Assembly (NCBI GenBank): GCA_958298945.1
Contig: OY282608.1
Location: 16,159,933-16,223,932, forward strand
Direction: 5' to 3'
DNA length: 64,000 nt
Source of the DNA: Atherix ibis
Lineage: Eukaryota > Arthropoda > Insecta > Diptera > Athericidae
The first letter of the stretch is position 1. Each line of letters opens with the position of its first letter. The position numbers and the translations under genes were made by a program. A model generated the notes under the pieces. That model was not told the DNA's origin and did not search any database. It saw only the letters and a program-made list of their open reading frames with translations. Positions 14,301-27,755 of this stretch are shown one piece after another.

Positions 14301-16958
14301 AACAAACAAACCAACAAATCAACAAACGAACAAACCAACAAACCAACAAACCAAGAAACCAACAAACCACCAAACCAACAAGCCAACAAACCAACAAACC
14401 AACATACCAACAAACCAACAAACCAACAAACCAACAAACCAACAAACCAACAAACCAACAAACCAACAAACCAACAAACCAACAAACAAACAAACCAACA
14501 CCCGACCAAACCAACAAACGAACAAACCAACAAACCAACAAACCAACAAACCAACAAGCCAACAAGCCAACAAACCAACAAGCCAACAAACCAATAAGCC
14601 AACAAACCAACATGCCAACAACCCAACAAACCAATAAACCAACAAACGAACAAACCAACAAACCAACAAGCCAACCAGCCAACAAACCAACAAACCAACA
14701 AACCAACAAGCCAACAAACCAACAAACCAGCAAACCAACAAACCAACAAACCAACAAACCAACAAACGAACAAACCAACAAACCAACAAGCCAACAAGCC
14801 AACAAACCAACAAGCCAACAAACTAACCAACCAACAAACGAACAAACGAATAAACCAAAAAACCAACAAGCCAACAAGCCAACAAACCAACAAGCCAACA
14901 AACCAATAAGCCAACAAACCAACATGCCAACAACCCAACAAACCAATAAACCAACAAACGAACAAACCAACAAACCAACAAGCCAACAAGCCAACAAACC
15001 AACAAACCAACAAACCAACAAGCCAACAAACCAACAAACCAACAAACCAACAAGCCAACAAACAAACAAACCAACAAACAAACAAACGAACAAACCAACA
15101 AACCAACAAACCAACAAACCAACAAACCAACAAACGAACAAACCAACAAACCAACAAACCAACAAACCAACAAACCAACAAACCAACAAACCAACAAACC
15201 AACAAACCAACGAACGAACAAACCAACAAACAAACAAACCAACAAACCAACAAACCAACAAGCCAACAAGCCAACAAACCAACAAACCAACAAACCAACA
15301 AACCAACAAACGAACAAACCAACAAACCAACAAACCAACAAACGAACAAACCAACAAACCAAAAAACCAACAAACCAACAAGCCAACAAACCAACAAACC
15401 AACAAGCCAACAAGCCAACTAACCAACAAACCAACAAACCAACAAACCAACAAGCCAACAAGGCAACAAACCAACAAGCCAACAAACCAACAAACGAACA
15501 AACAAACAAACCAACAAACCAACAAACCAACAAACGAACAAACCAACAAATGAACAAGCCAACAAACCAACAAACCAAGAAACCAACAAACCACCAAACC
15601 AACAAGCCAACAAACCAACAAATGAACAAACCAACAAACCAACAAACCAACAAACCAACAAGCCAACAAACCAAAAAACCAACAAACCAACAAACCAACC
15701 AACGAACAAACCAACAAACCAACAAACCAACAAACCAACAAGCCAACAAGCCAACAAACCAACAAACCAACAAACCAACAAACCAACAAACCAACAAACC
15801 AACAGACCAACAAACGAACAAACCAACAAACCAACAAGCCAACAAGCCAACAAACCAATAAGCCAACAAACAAACAAACCAACCAACCAACAAACTAACA
15901 AACCAACAAACCAACTAGCCAACAAACCAACAAGCCAACAAACCAACAAGCCAACAAACGAACAAACCAACAAACCAACAAACCAACAAGCCAACAACCC
16001 GACAAACCAACAAACCAACAAACCAACAAACCCAAAAACCAATAAACCAACAAACCAACAAACCGACAAACCAACAAACCAACAAACCAACAAACGAACA
16101 AACGAACAAACCAAAAAACCAACAATCCAACAAGCTAACAAACCAACAAACCAACAAACCAACAAACCAACAAACCAACAAACCAACAAACGAACAAACC
16201 AACAACCCAACAAACCAACAAACCAACAAACTAACAAACCAACAAACCAACAAACCAACAAGCCAACAAACCAACAAACCAACAAACCTACAAACCAACA
16301 AACCAAAAAATTAACAAGCCAAAAAACCAACAAACAAACAAACCAACAAACCAACAAACCAACAAACCAACAAGCCAACAAACCAACAAGCCAACAAACC
16401 AGCAAACCAACAAACCAACAAACCAACAAACCAACAAACCAACAAGCCAACAAACCAACAAGCCAACAAACAAACAAACCAACAAACAAACAAACAAACA
16501 AACCAACAAACCACCAAGCCAACAAGCCAACAAACCAACAAACCAACAAACCAACAAACCAACAAACCAACAAGCCAACAAGCCAACAAACCAACAAGCC
16601 AACAAGCCAACAAACCAACATGCCAACAAACGAACAAACCAACAAACCAACAAACCAACAAGCCAACAAACCAACAAACCAACAAGCTAACAAACCAACG
16701 AAACAACAAACGAACAAACAAACAGACCAACAAACCAACAAACCAACAAACCAATTAGCCAACAAACCAACCAGCCAGCAAACCAACAAACCAACAAGCC
16801 AACAAACCAACAAACCAACAAGCCAAAAAAATAACAAACCAACAAACGAACAAACAAACAAACCAACAAACCAACAAACCAATAAGCCAACACACCAACA
16901 AGCCAACAAACGAACAAACCGACAAACAAACAAACCAACAAACCAACTTACCAACAAA

Positions 16959-17070
16959 CGAACAAACGAACAAACGAACAAACGAACAAACGAACAAACG
17001 AACAAACGAACAAACGAACAAACGAACAAACGAACAAACGAACAAACGAACAAACGAACAAACGAACAAA
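16959..17070 (+). repeat. Homogeneous CGAACAAA sub-array, 14 units
   Basis: Fourteen CGAACAAA units follow one another without any other variant, giving a CpG every 8 bp. The sub-array begins 12 bp after a CTTACC landmark at 16947. In most of the window CGAACAAA occurs singly, so this is local expansion of one variant. Confidence 0.97.
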
Positions 17071-20000
17071 CCAACAAACCAACAAACCAACAAACCAACA
17101 AACCAACAAACCAACAAACCAACAAACCAACAAGCCAACAAACCAACAAACCAACAAACCAACAAACCAACAAACCAACAAACCAACAAACATACAAGCC
17201 AACAAATCAACAAGCCATCAAACCAACAAACCAACAAACCAACAGACCAACAAAATAACAAACCAACAAACAAATAAACCAACAAACCAACAAACCAACA
17301 AACCAACAAACCAACAAACCAACAAACCAACAAACCAACAAACTAACAAACCAACAAACCAACAAACCAACAAACCAACAAACCAACAAACCAACAAGCC
17401 AACAAATCAACAAGCCAACAAACCAACAAACCAACAAACCAACAAACCAACAAACCAACAAACCAACAAACGAACAAACCAACAAACGAACAAACCAACA
17501 AACCAAAAAACCAACAAACCAACATACCAACAAACCAACAAACCAACAAGCCAACAAGCCAACTAACCAACAAACCAACAAACCAACAAACCAACAAGCC
17601 AACAAGCCAACAAACCAACAAGCCAACAAGCCAACAAACCAACAAACGAACAAACAAACAAACCAACAAACCAACAAACCAACAAACGAACAAACCAACA
17701 AATGAACAAACCAACAAACCAACAAACCAAGAAACCAACAAACCACCAAACCAACAAGCCAACAAACCAACAAACCAATAAACCAACAAACGAACAAACC
17801 AACAAACCAACAAGCCAACCAGCCAACAAACCAACAAACCAACAAACCAACAGGCCAACAAACCAACAAACCAACAAACCAACAAACCAACAAACCAACA
17901 AACCAACAAACGAACAAACCAACAAACCAACAAGCCAACAAGCCAACAAACCAACAAGCCAACAAACTAACCAACCAACAAACGAACAAACGAATAAACC
18001 AAAAAACCAACAAGCCAACAAGCCAACAAACCAACAAGCCAACAAACCAATAAGCCAACAAACCAACATGCCAACAACCCAACAAACCAATAAACCAACA
18101 AACGAACAAACCAACAAACCAACAAGCCAACAAGCCAACAAACCAACAAACCAACAAACCAACAAGCCAACAAACCAACAAACCAACAAGCCAACAAGCC
18201 AACAAACAAACAAACCAACAAACGAACAAACCAACAAACCAACAAACCAAAAAACCAACAAACCAACAAACGAACAAACCAACAAACAAACAAACCACCA
18301 AACCACCAAACCAACAAACCAACAAACCAACAAACCAACAAACCAACAAACCAACAAACCAACAAACCAACGAACGAACAAACCAACAAACAAACAAACC
18401 AACAAACCAACAAACCAACAAGCCAACAAGCCAACAAGCCAACAAACCAACAAACCAACAAACCAACAAACCAACAAACGAACAAACCAACAAACCAACA
18501 AACCAACAAACGAACAAACCAACAAACCAAAAAACCAACAAACCAACAAGCCAACAAACAAACAAACCAACAAGCCAACAAGCCAACTAACCAACAAACC
18601 AACAAACCAACAAACCAACAAGCCAACAAACCAACAAGCCAACAAACCAACAAACGAACAAACAAACAAACCAACAAACCAACAAACCAACAAACGAACA
18701 AACCAACAAATGAACAAACCAACAAACCAACAAACCAAGAAACCAATAAACCACCAAACCAACAAGCCAACAAACCAACAAATGAACAAACCAACAAACC
18801 AACAAACCAACAAACCAACAAGCCAACAAACCAAAAAACCAACAAACCAACAAACCAACCAACGAACAAACCAAAAAACCAACAAACCAACAAACCAACA
18901 AGCCAACAAGCCAACAAACCAACAAACCAACAAACCAACAAACCAACAAACCAACAAACCAACAGACCAACAAACGAACAAACCAACAAACCAACAAGCC
19001 AACAAGCCAACAAACCAACAAGCCAACAAACAAACAAACCAACCAACCAACAAACTAACAAACCAACAAACCAACTAGCCAACAAACCAACAAGCCAACA
19101 AACCAACAAGCCAACAAACGAACAAACCAACAAACCAACAAACCAACAAGCCAACAACCCGACAAACCAACAAACCAACAAACCAACAAACCCAAAAACC
19201 AATAAACCAACAAACCAACAAACCGACAAACCAACAAACCAACAAACCAACAAACGAACAAACGAACAAACCAAAAAACCAACAATCCAACAAGCTAACA
19301 AACCAACAAACCAACAAACCAACAAACCAACAAACCAACAAACGAACAAACCAACAACCCAACAAACCAACAAACCAACAAACCAACAAACCAACAAACC
19401 AACAAGCCAACAAACCAACAAACCAACAAACCTACAAACCAACAAACCAAAAAACTAACAAGCCAAAAAACCAACAAACAAACAAACCAACAAACCAACA
19501 AACCAACAAACCAACAAGCCAACAAACCAACAAGCCAACAAACCAGCAAACCAACAAACCAACAAACCAACAAACCAGCAAACCAACAAGCCAACAAACC
19601 AACAAGCCAACAAACAAACAAACCAACAAACGAACAAACAAACAAACCAACAAACCACCAAGCCAACAAGCCAACAAACCAACAAACCAACAAACCAACA
19701 AACCAACAAACCAACAAGCCAACAAGCCAACAAACCAACAAGCCAACAAGCCAACAAACCAACATGCCAACAAACGAACAAACCAACAAACCAACAAACC
19801 AACAAGCCAACAAACCAACAAACCAACAAGCTAACAAACCAACGAAACAACAAACGAACAAACAAACAGACCAACAATCCAACAAACCAATTAGCCAACA
19901 AACCAACCAGCCAGCAAACCAACAAACCAACAACCCAACAAACCAACAAACCAACAAGCCAAAAAAACAACAAACCAACAAACGAACAAACAAACAAACC

Positions 20001-20102
20001 AACAAACCAACAAACCAACAAACCAATAAGCCAACACACCAACAAGCCAACAAACGAACAAACCAACAAACAAACAAACCAACAAACCAACTTACCAACA
20101 AA

Positions 20103-20230
20103 CGAACAAACGAACAAACGAACAAACGAACAAAAGACCAAACGAACAAACGAACAAACGAACAAACGAACAAACGAACAAACGAACAAACGAACAAACG
20201 AACAAACGAACAAACGAACAAACGAACAAA
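20103..20230 (+). repeat. CGAACAAA sub-array, 16 unit positions, one altered
   Basis: This is the family B counterpart of the 14-unit sub-array, again 12 bp after CTTACC (20091). Fifteen units are CGAACAAA; the fifth position, 20135-20142, reads AGACCAAA. It is two units longer than its homologue 3144 bp upstream. Confidence 0.97.
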
Positions 20231-22069
20231 CCAACAAACCAACAAACCAACAAACCAACAAACCAACAAACCAACAAACCAACAAACCAACAAGCCAACA
20301 AACCAACAAACCAACAAACCAACAAACCAACAAATATACAAGCCAACAAATCAACAAGCCATCAAACCAACAAACCAACAAACCAACAGACCAACAAAAT
20401 AACAAACCAACAAACAAATAAACCAACAAACCAACAAACCAACAAACCAACAAACCAACAAACCAACAAACCAACAAACTAACAAACCAACAAACCAACA
20501 AACCAACAAACCAACAAACCAACAAACCAACAAGCCAACAAATCAACAAGCCAACAAACCAACAAACCAACAAACCAACAAACCAACAAACCAACAAACC
20601 AACAAACGAACAAACCAACAAACCAAAAAACCAACAAACCAACAAACCAACAAACCAACAAACCAACAAGCCAACAAGCCAACTAACCAACAAACCAACA
20701 AACCAACAAACCAACAAGCCAACAAGCCAACAAACCAACAAGCCAACAAGCCAACAAACCAACAAACGAACTAACAAACAAACCAACAAACCAACAAACC
20801 AACAAACGAACAAACCAACAAATGAACAAACCAACAAACCAACAAACCGAGAAACCAACAAACCACCAAACCAACAAGCCAACAAACCAACAAATGAACA
20901 AACCAACAAACCAACAAACCAACAAGCCAACAAGCCAACAAACCAAAAAACCAACAAACCAACAAACCAACCAACGAACAAACCAACAAACCAACAAACC
21001 AACAAACCAACAAGCCAACAAACCAACAAACCAACAAACCAACAAACCAACAAACCAACAAATCAACAAACCAACAGACCAACAAACGAACAAACCAACA
21101 AACCAACAAGCCAACAAGCCAACAAACCAACAAGCCAACAAACAAACAAACCAACCAACCAACAAACTAACAAACCAACAAAATAACTAGCCAACAAACC
21201 AACAAGCCAACAAACCAACAAGCCAACAAACGAACAAACCAACAAACCAACAAACCAACAAGCCAACAACCCGACAAACCAACAAACCAACAGACCAACA
21301 AACCCAAAAACCAACAAACCAACAAACCAACAAACCGACAAACCAACAAACCAACAAACCAACAAACGAACAAACGAGCAAACCAAAAAACCAACAATCC
21401 AACAAGCCAACAAACCAACAAACCAACAAACCAACAAACCAACAAACCAACAAACGAACAAACCAACAACCCAACAAACCAACAAACCAACAAACTTACA
21501 AACCAACAAACCAAAAAACTAACAAGCCAAAAAACCAACAAACAAACAAACCAACAAACCAACAAACCAACAAACCAACAAGCCAACAAACCAACAATCT
21601 AACAAACCAGCAAACCAACAAACCAACAAACCAACAAACCAACAAACCAACAAACCAACAAACCAACAAGCCAACAAACCAACAAGCCAACAAACAAACA
21701 AACCAACAAACGAACAAACAACCAAACCAACAAACCACCAAGCCAACAAGCCAACAAACCAACAAACCAACAAACCAACAAACCAACAAACCAACAAGCC
21801 AACAAGCCAACAAACCAACAAGCCAACAAGTCAACAAACCAACAAGCCAACAAACGAACAAACCAACAAACCAACAAACCAACAAGCCAACAAACCAACA
21901 AACCAACAAGCTAACAAACCAACAAACCAACAAACGGACAAACAAACAGACCAACAAACCAACAAACCAGCAAACCAATAAGCCAACAAACCAACAAGCC
22001 AGCAAACCAACAAACCAACAAGCCAACAAACTAACAAATCAACAAGCCAAAAAAACAACAAACCAACAA

Positions 22070-23365
22070 ACGAACAAACAAACAAACCAACAAACCAACA
22101 AACCAACAAACCAATAAGCCAACACACCAACAAGCCAACAAACGAACAAACCAACAAACAAACAAACCAACAAACCAACTTACCAACAAACGAACAAACG
22201 AACAAACGAACAAACGAACAAACGAACAAACGAACAAACCAACAAACCAACAAACCAACAAACCAACAAACCAACAGACCAACAAACCAACAAACCAACA
22301 AACCAACAAGCCAACAAACCAACAAACCAACAAACCAACAAACCAACAAACCGACAAGCCAACAAACCAACAAACCAACAAACCAACAAACCAAGTAACC
22401 AACAAACCGACAAACGAACAAATCAACAAACAAACAAACCAACAAACGAACAAACCAACAAACCAACAAACCAACAAGCCAACAAGCCAACAAACCAACA
22501 AACCAACAAACCAACAAACCAACAAACCAACAAACCAACAAACCAACAAACTAACAAACCAACAAAACAACAAACCAACAAACCAAGAAACCAACAAACC
22601 AACAAACCAACAAGCCAACAAACGAACAAACTAACAAACCAACAAACAAATAAACCAACAAACCAACAAACCAACAAACCAACAAACCAACAAACCAACT
22701 AACCAACAAACCAAAAAACCAACAAACCAACAAACCAACAAGCCAACAAACCACCAAACCAACAAACCAATTAACCAACAAACCAACAAACCAACAAACC
22801 AACAAACCAACAAGCCAACAAACCAACAAACCAACAAGCCAACAAGCCAACAAACCAACAAACGAACAAACCAACAAACGAACTAACCAACAAACCAACA
22901 AGCCAACAAGCCAACAAACCAACAAACCAACAAACCGACAAACCAACAAACCAACAAACCAACAAACCAAGTAACCAACAAGGCAACAAACCAACAAACC
23001 ACCAAACCAACAAGCCAACAAGCCAACAAGCCAACAAACCAACAAACCAACAAGCCAACAAACCAACAAACCAACAAGCCAACAAACCAACAAGCCAACA
23101 AACCAACAAACCAACAAACCAACAAACCAACAAACCAACAAACGAACAAACCAACAAACAAACAAACCAACAAACCAACAAAACAACAAGCCAATAAGCC
23201 AACAAACCAACAAACCAACAAACGAACAAACCAACAAACCAACAAACCCACAAACGAACAAACCAACAAACCAAAAAACCAACAAACCAATAAACGAACA
23301 AACCAACAAACTAATAAACCAACAAACCAACAAACGAACAAACGAACAAACGAACAAACGAACAA
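22070..23365. repeat. 1296-bp tandem duplication, copy 1
   Basis: Landmarks recur 1296 bp (162 octamers) later: CTTACC at 22179/23475, GTAACC followed by CCGACAAACG at 22395/23691, and GAACTAACC near 22882/24178. The unit contains a six-unit CGAACAAA sub-array at 22191-22238 and ends near a five-unit one at 23335-23374. Confidence 0.9.
22191..22238 (+). repeat. CGAACAAA sub-array, 6 units
   Basis: Six uninterrupted CGAACAAA units starting 12 bp after CTTACC at 22179. Same anchor and spacing as the longer sub-arrays in family B. Confidence 0.97.
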
Positions 23366-23374
23366 ACGAACAAA
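23335..23374 (+). repeat. CGAACAAA sub-array, 5 units
   Basis: Five uninterrupted units at the junction of the two 1296-bp copies. It lacks the CTTACC anchor. Confidence 0.95.
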
Positions 23375-24626
23375 CAAACAAACCAACAAACCAACAAACC
23401 AACAAACCAATAAGCCAACACACCAACAAGCCAACAAACGAACAAACCAACAAACAAACAAACCAACAAACCAACTTACCAACAAACGAACAAACGAACA
23501 AACGAACAAACGAACAAACGAACAAACGAACAAACCAACAAACCAACAAACCAACAAACCAACAAACCAACAGACCAACAAACCAACAAACCAACAAACC
23601 AACAAGCCAACAAACCAACAAACCAACAAACCAACAAACCAACAAACCGACAAGCCAACAAACCAACAAACCAACAAACCAACAAACCAAGTAACCAACA
23701 AACCGACAAACGAACAAATCAACAAACAAACAAACCAACAAACGAACAAACCAACAAACCAACAAACCAACAAGCCAACAAGCCAACAAACCAACAAACC
23801 AACAAACCAACAAACCAACAAACCAACAAACCAACAAACCAACAAACTAACAAACCAACAAAACAACAAACCAACAAACCAAGAAACCAACAAACCAACA
23901 AACCAACAAGCCAACAAACGAACAAACTAACAAACCAACAAACAAATAAACCAACAAACCAACAAACCAACAAACCAACAAACCAACAAACCAACTAACC
24001 AACAAACCAAAAAACCAACAAACCAACAAACCAACAAGCCAACAAACCACCAAACCAACAAACCAATTAACCAACAAACCAACAAACCAACAAACCAACA
24101 AACCAACAAGCCAACAAACCAACAAACCAACAAGCCAACAAGCCAACAAACCAACAAACGAACAAACCAACAAACGAACTAACCAACAAACCAACAAGCC
24201 AACAAGCCAACAAACCAACAAACCAACAAACCGACAAACCAACAAACCAACAAACCAACAAACCAAGTAACCAACAAGGCAACAAACCAACAAACCACCA
24301 AACCAACAAGCCAACAAGCCAACAAGCCAACAAACCAACAAACCAACAAGCCAACAAACCAACAAACCAACAAGCCAACAAACCAACAAGCCAACAAACC
24401 AACAAACCAACAAACCAACAAACCAACAAACCAACAAACGAACAAACCAACAAACAAACAAACCAACAAACCAACAAAACAACAAGCCAATAAGCCAACA
24501 AACCAACAAACCAACAAACGAACAAACCAACAAACCAACAAACCCACAAACGAACAAACCAACAAACCAAAAAACCAACAAACCAATAAACGAACAAACC
24601 AACAAACTAATAAACCAACAAACCAA
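23366..24626. repeat. 1296-bp tandem duplication, copy 2
   Basis: Same variant order as the preceding unit, including a six-unit CGAACAAA sub-array at 23487-23534. The match ends at about 24626, just after CAAACTAATAAACC. Confidence 0.9.
23487..23534 (+). repeat. CGAACAAA sub-array, 6 units
   Basis: Six units, 12 bp after CTTACC at 23475; the exact counterpart of 22191-22238. Confidence 0.97.
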
Positions 24627-25342
24627 CAAACCAACAAACCAACAAACGAACAAACCAACAAACAAACAAACCAACAAACCAACAAACCAACAAGCCAATA
24701 AGCCAACAAACCAACAAACCAACAAACGAACAAACCAACAAACCAACAAACCCACAAACGAACAAACCAACAAACCAAAAAACCAACAAACCAACAAACC
24801 AACAAACCAACAAACAAACAAGCCAACAAACCAACAAGCCAACAAACAAACAAACCAACAAACGAACAAACAACCAAACCAACAAACCACCAAGCCAACA
24901 AGCCAACAAACCAACAAACCAACAAACCAACAAACCAACAAACCAACAAGCCAACAAGTCAACAAACCAACAAGCCAACAAGTCAACAAACCAACAAGCC
25001 AACAAACGAACAAACCAACAAACCAACAAACCAACAAGCCAACAAACCAACAAACCAACAAGCTAACAAACCAACAAACCAACAAACGGACAAACAAACA
25101 GACCAACAAACCAACAAACCAGCAAACCAATAAGCCAACAAACCAACAAGCCAGCAAACCAACAAACCAACAAGCCAACAAACTAACAAATCAACAAGCC
25201 AAAAAAACAACAAACCAACAAACGAACAAACAAACAAACCAACAAACCAACAAACCAACAAACCAATAAGCCAACACACCAACAAGCCAACAAACGAACA
25301 AACCAACAAACAAACAAACCAACAAACCAACTTACCAACAAA

Positions 25343-25390
25343 CGAACAAACGAACAAACGAACAAACGAACAAACGAACAAACGAACAAA
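25343..25390 (+). repeat. CGAACAAA sub-array, 6 units
   Basis: Six units, 12 bp after CTTACC at 25331, as in the four other anchored copies. Confidence 0.97.
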
Positions 25391-25941
25391 CCAACAAACC
25401 AACAAACCAACAAACCAACAAACCAACAGACCAACAAACCAACAAACCAACAAACCAACAAGCCAACAAACCAACAAACCAACAAACCAACAAACCAACA
25501 AACCAACAAACCAACAAACATACAAGCCAACAAATCAACAAGCCACCAAACCAACAAACCAACAAACCAACAGACCAACAAAATAACAAACCAACAAACA
25601 AATAAACCAACAAACCAACAAACCAACAAACCAACAAACCAACAAACCAACAAATCAACAAACCAACAAACCAACAAACTAACAAACCAACAAACCAACA
25701 AACCAACAAACCAACAAACCAACAAGCCAACAAATCAACAAGCCAACAAACCAACAAACCAACAAACCAACAAACCAACAAACCAACAAGCCAAACAACC
25801 AACAAACCAACAAACCAACAAACAAACAAACCAACAAACAACAAACCAACAAACCAATAAGTCAACAAACCAACAAGCCAACAAACGAACAAACCAACAA
25901 ACAAACAAACCAACAAACCAACTAACCAACTAACCAACAAA

Positions 25942-26005
25942 CGAACAAACGAACAAACGAACAAACGAACAAACGAACAAACGAACAAACGAACAAACGA
26001 ACAAA
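25942..26005 (+). repeat. CGAACAAA sub-array, 8 units
   Basis: Eight uninterrupted units preceded by two CTAACCAA-type units rather than CTTACC. Confidence 0.97.
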
Positions 26006-26837
26006 CCAACAAACCAACAAACTAACAAACCAACAAACCAACAAACCAACAAACGAACAAACCAACAAACCAACAAACCAACAAACCAACAAACCAATAA
26101 ACCAACAAAACAACAAACCAACAAACCAACAAGCCAACAAACCAGCAAACTAACAAACCAATAAACCAACAAACCAACAAACCAACAAACGAACAAGCCA
26201 ACAAATAAACAAGCCAACAAACCAACAAACCAACAAACCAACAAACCAACAAACCAACAAACAAATAAACCAACAAACAACCAAACCAACAAACCAACAA
26301 ACCAACAAACCAACAAACCAACTAACCAACAAACCAACAAACCAACAAACCAAAAAACCAACAAACCAAAACACCAACAAGCCAACAAACCAACAAACGA
26401 ACAAACCAACAAACCTACAAACCAAGAAACCAACAAACCAACAAACCAACAAACCAACAAACCAACAAGCCAACAAACCAACAAACCAACAAACCAACAA
26501 ACCAACAAACCAGCAAACCAAAAAACCAACAAACCAACAAACCAACAAACCAGCAAACCAGCAAACCAACAAACCAACAAACCAACAAACCAACAAACCA
26601 GAAAACCAACAAACCAACAAACCAACAAACCAACAAGCCAACAACCCAACAAACCAACAAACCAACAAACCAACAAACAAATAAACCAACAAACCAACAA
26701 ACCAACAAACCAACAAACCCACAAACCAACAAACCAACAAACAAACAAACGAACAAACCAACAAACCAACAAACCAAAAAACCAACAAACCAACAAACCA
26801 ACAAGCCAACAAACCAACAAACCAACAAACTAACAAA

Positions 26838-27755
26838 CCAAGTAACCAACAAACCGACAAACGAACAAATCAACAAACAAACAAACCAACAAACGAACAA
26901 ACCAACAAACCAACAAACCAACAAGCCAACAAGCCAACAAACCAACAAACCAACAAACCAACAAACCAACAAACCAACAAACCAACAAACTAACAAACCA
27001 ACAAACCAACAAACCAACAAACCAAGAAACCAACAAACCAACAAACCAACAAGCCAACAAACGAACAAACTAACAAACCAACAAACAAATAAACCAACAA
27101 ACCAACAAACCAACAAACCAACAAACCAACAAACCAACTAACCAACAAACCAAAAAACCAACAAACCAACAAACCAACAAGCCAACAAACCACCAAACCA
27201 ACAAACCAATTAACCAACAAACCAACAAACCAACAAACCAACAAGCCAACAAACCAACAAACCAACAAGCCAACAAGCCAACAAACCAACAAACGAACAA
27301 ACCAACAAACGAACTAACCAACAAACCAACAAGCCAACAAGCCAACAAACCAACAAACCAACAAACCGACAAACCAACAAACCAACAAACCAACAAACCA
27401 AGTAACCAACAAGGCAACAAACCAACAAACCACCAAACCAACAAGCCAACAAGCCAACAAGCCAACAAACCAACAAACCAACAAGCCAACAAACCAACAA
27501 ACCAACAAGCCAACAAACCAACAAGCCAACAAACCAACAAACCAACAAACCAACAAACCAACAAACCAACAAACGAACAAACCAACAAACAAACAAACCA
27601 ACAAACCAACAAACCAACAAGCCAATAAGCCAACAAACCAACAAACCAACAAACGAACAAACCAACAAACCAACAAACCCACAAACGAACAAACCAACAA
27701 ACCAAAAAACCAACAAACCAATAAACGAACAAACCAACAAACCAATAAACTAACA
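26838..27755. repeat. Partial third copy of the 1296-bp unit
   Basis: GTAACC followed by the CCGACAAACG landmark is at 26842, 3151 bp after its copy at 23691, and GAACTAACC near 27313 is about 3135 bp after 24178. The segment lacks the CTTACC/CGAACAAA head. The change of offset by 16 bp means two octamers were lost. Confidence 0.75.

Larger units (their letters stand above)
14301..22069. repeat. Family B, about 3.14-3.16-kb higher-order period
   Basis: Successive copies are seen from about 14.6 to 17.7 kb, 17.7 to 20.8 kb and, partially, from 20.8 kb. Landmark offsets are 3144 bp for CCAACCAGCC (14671/17815), CATG (14923/18067) and CTTACC (16947/20091), and 3160 bp for CCCGAC (15998/19158, with a third copy at 21270). 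AAATGAAC recurs at 15548, 17700 and 20820, among other sites. Offsets differ by multiples of 8, so copies have gained or lost whole octamers. Confidence 0.85.
24627..26837. repeat. Family B-related block with two CGAACAAA sub-arrays
   Basis: The octamer array continues. CTTACC at 25331 with a six-unit CGAACAAA sub-array at 25343-25390 repeats the family B landmark. An eight-unit sub-array at 25942-26005 follows a different flank (CTAACCAACTAACC). A 7-bp unit CAACAAA near 25837-25843 shifts the octamer phase by -1. Nothing gene-like is present. Confidence 0.8.
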
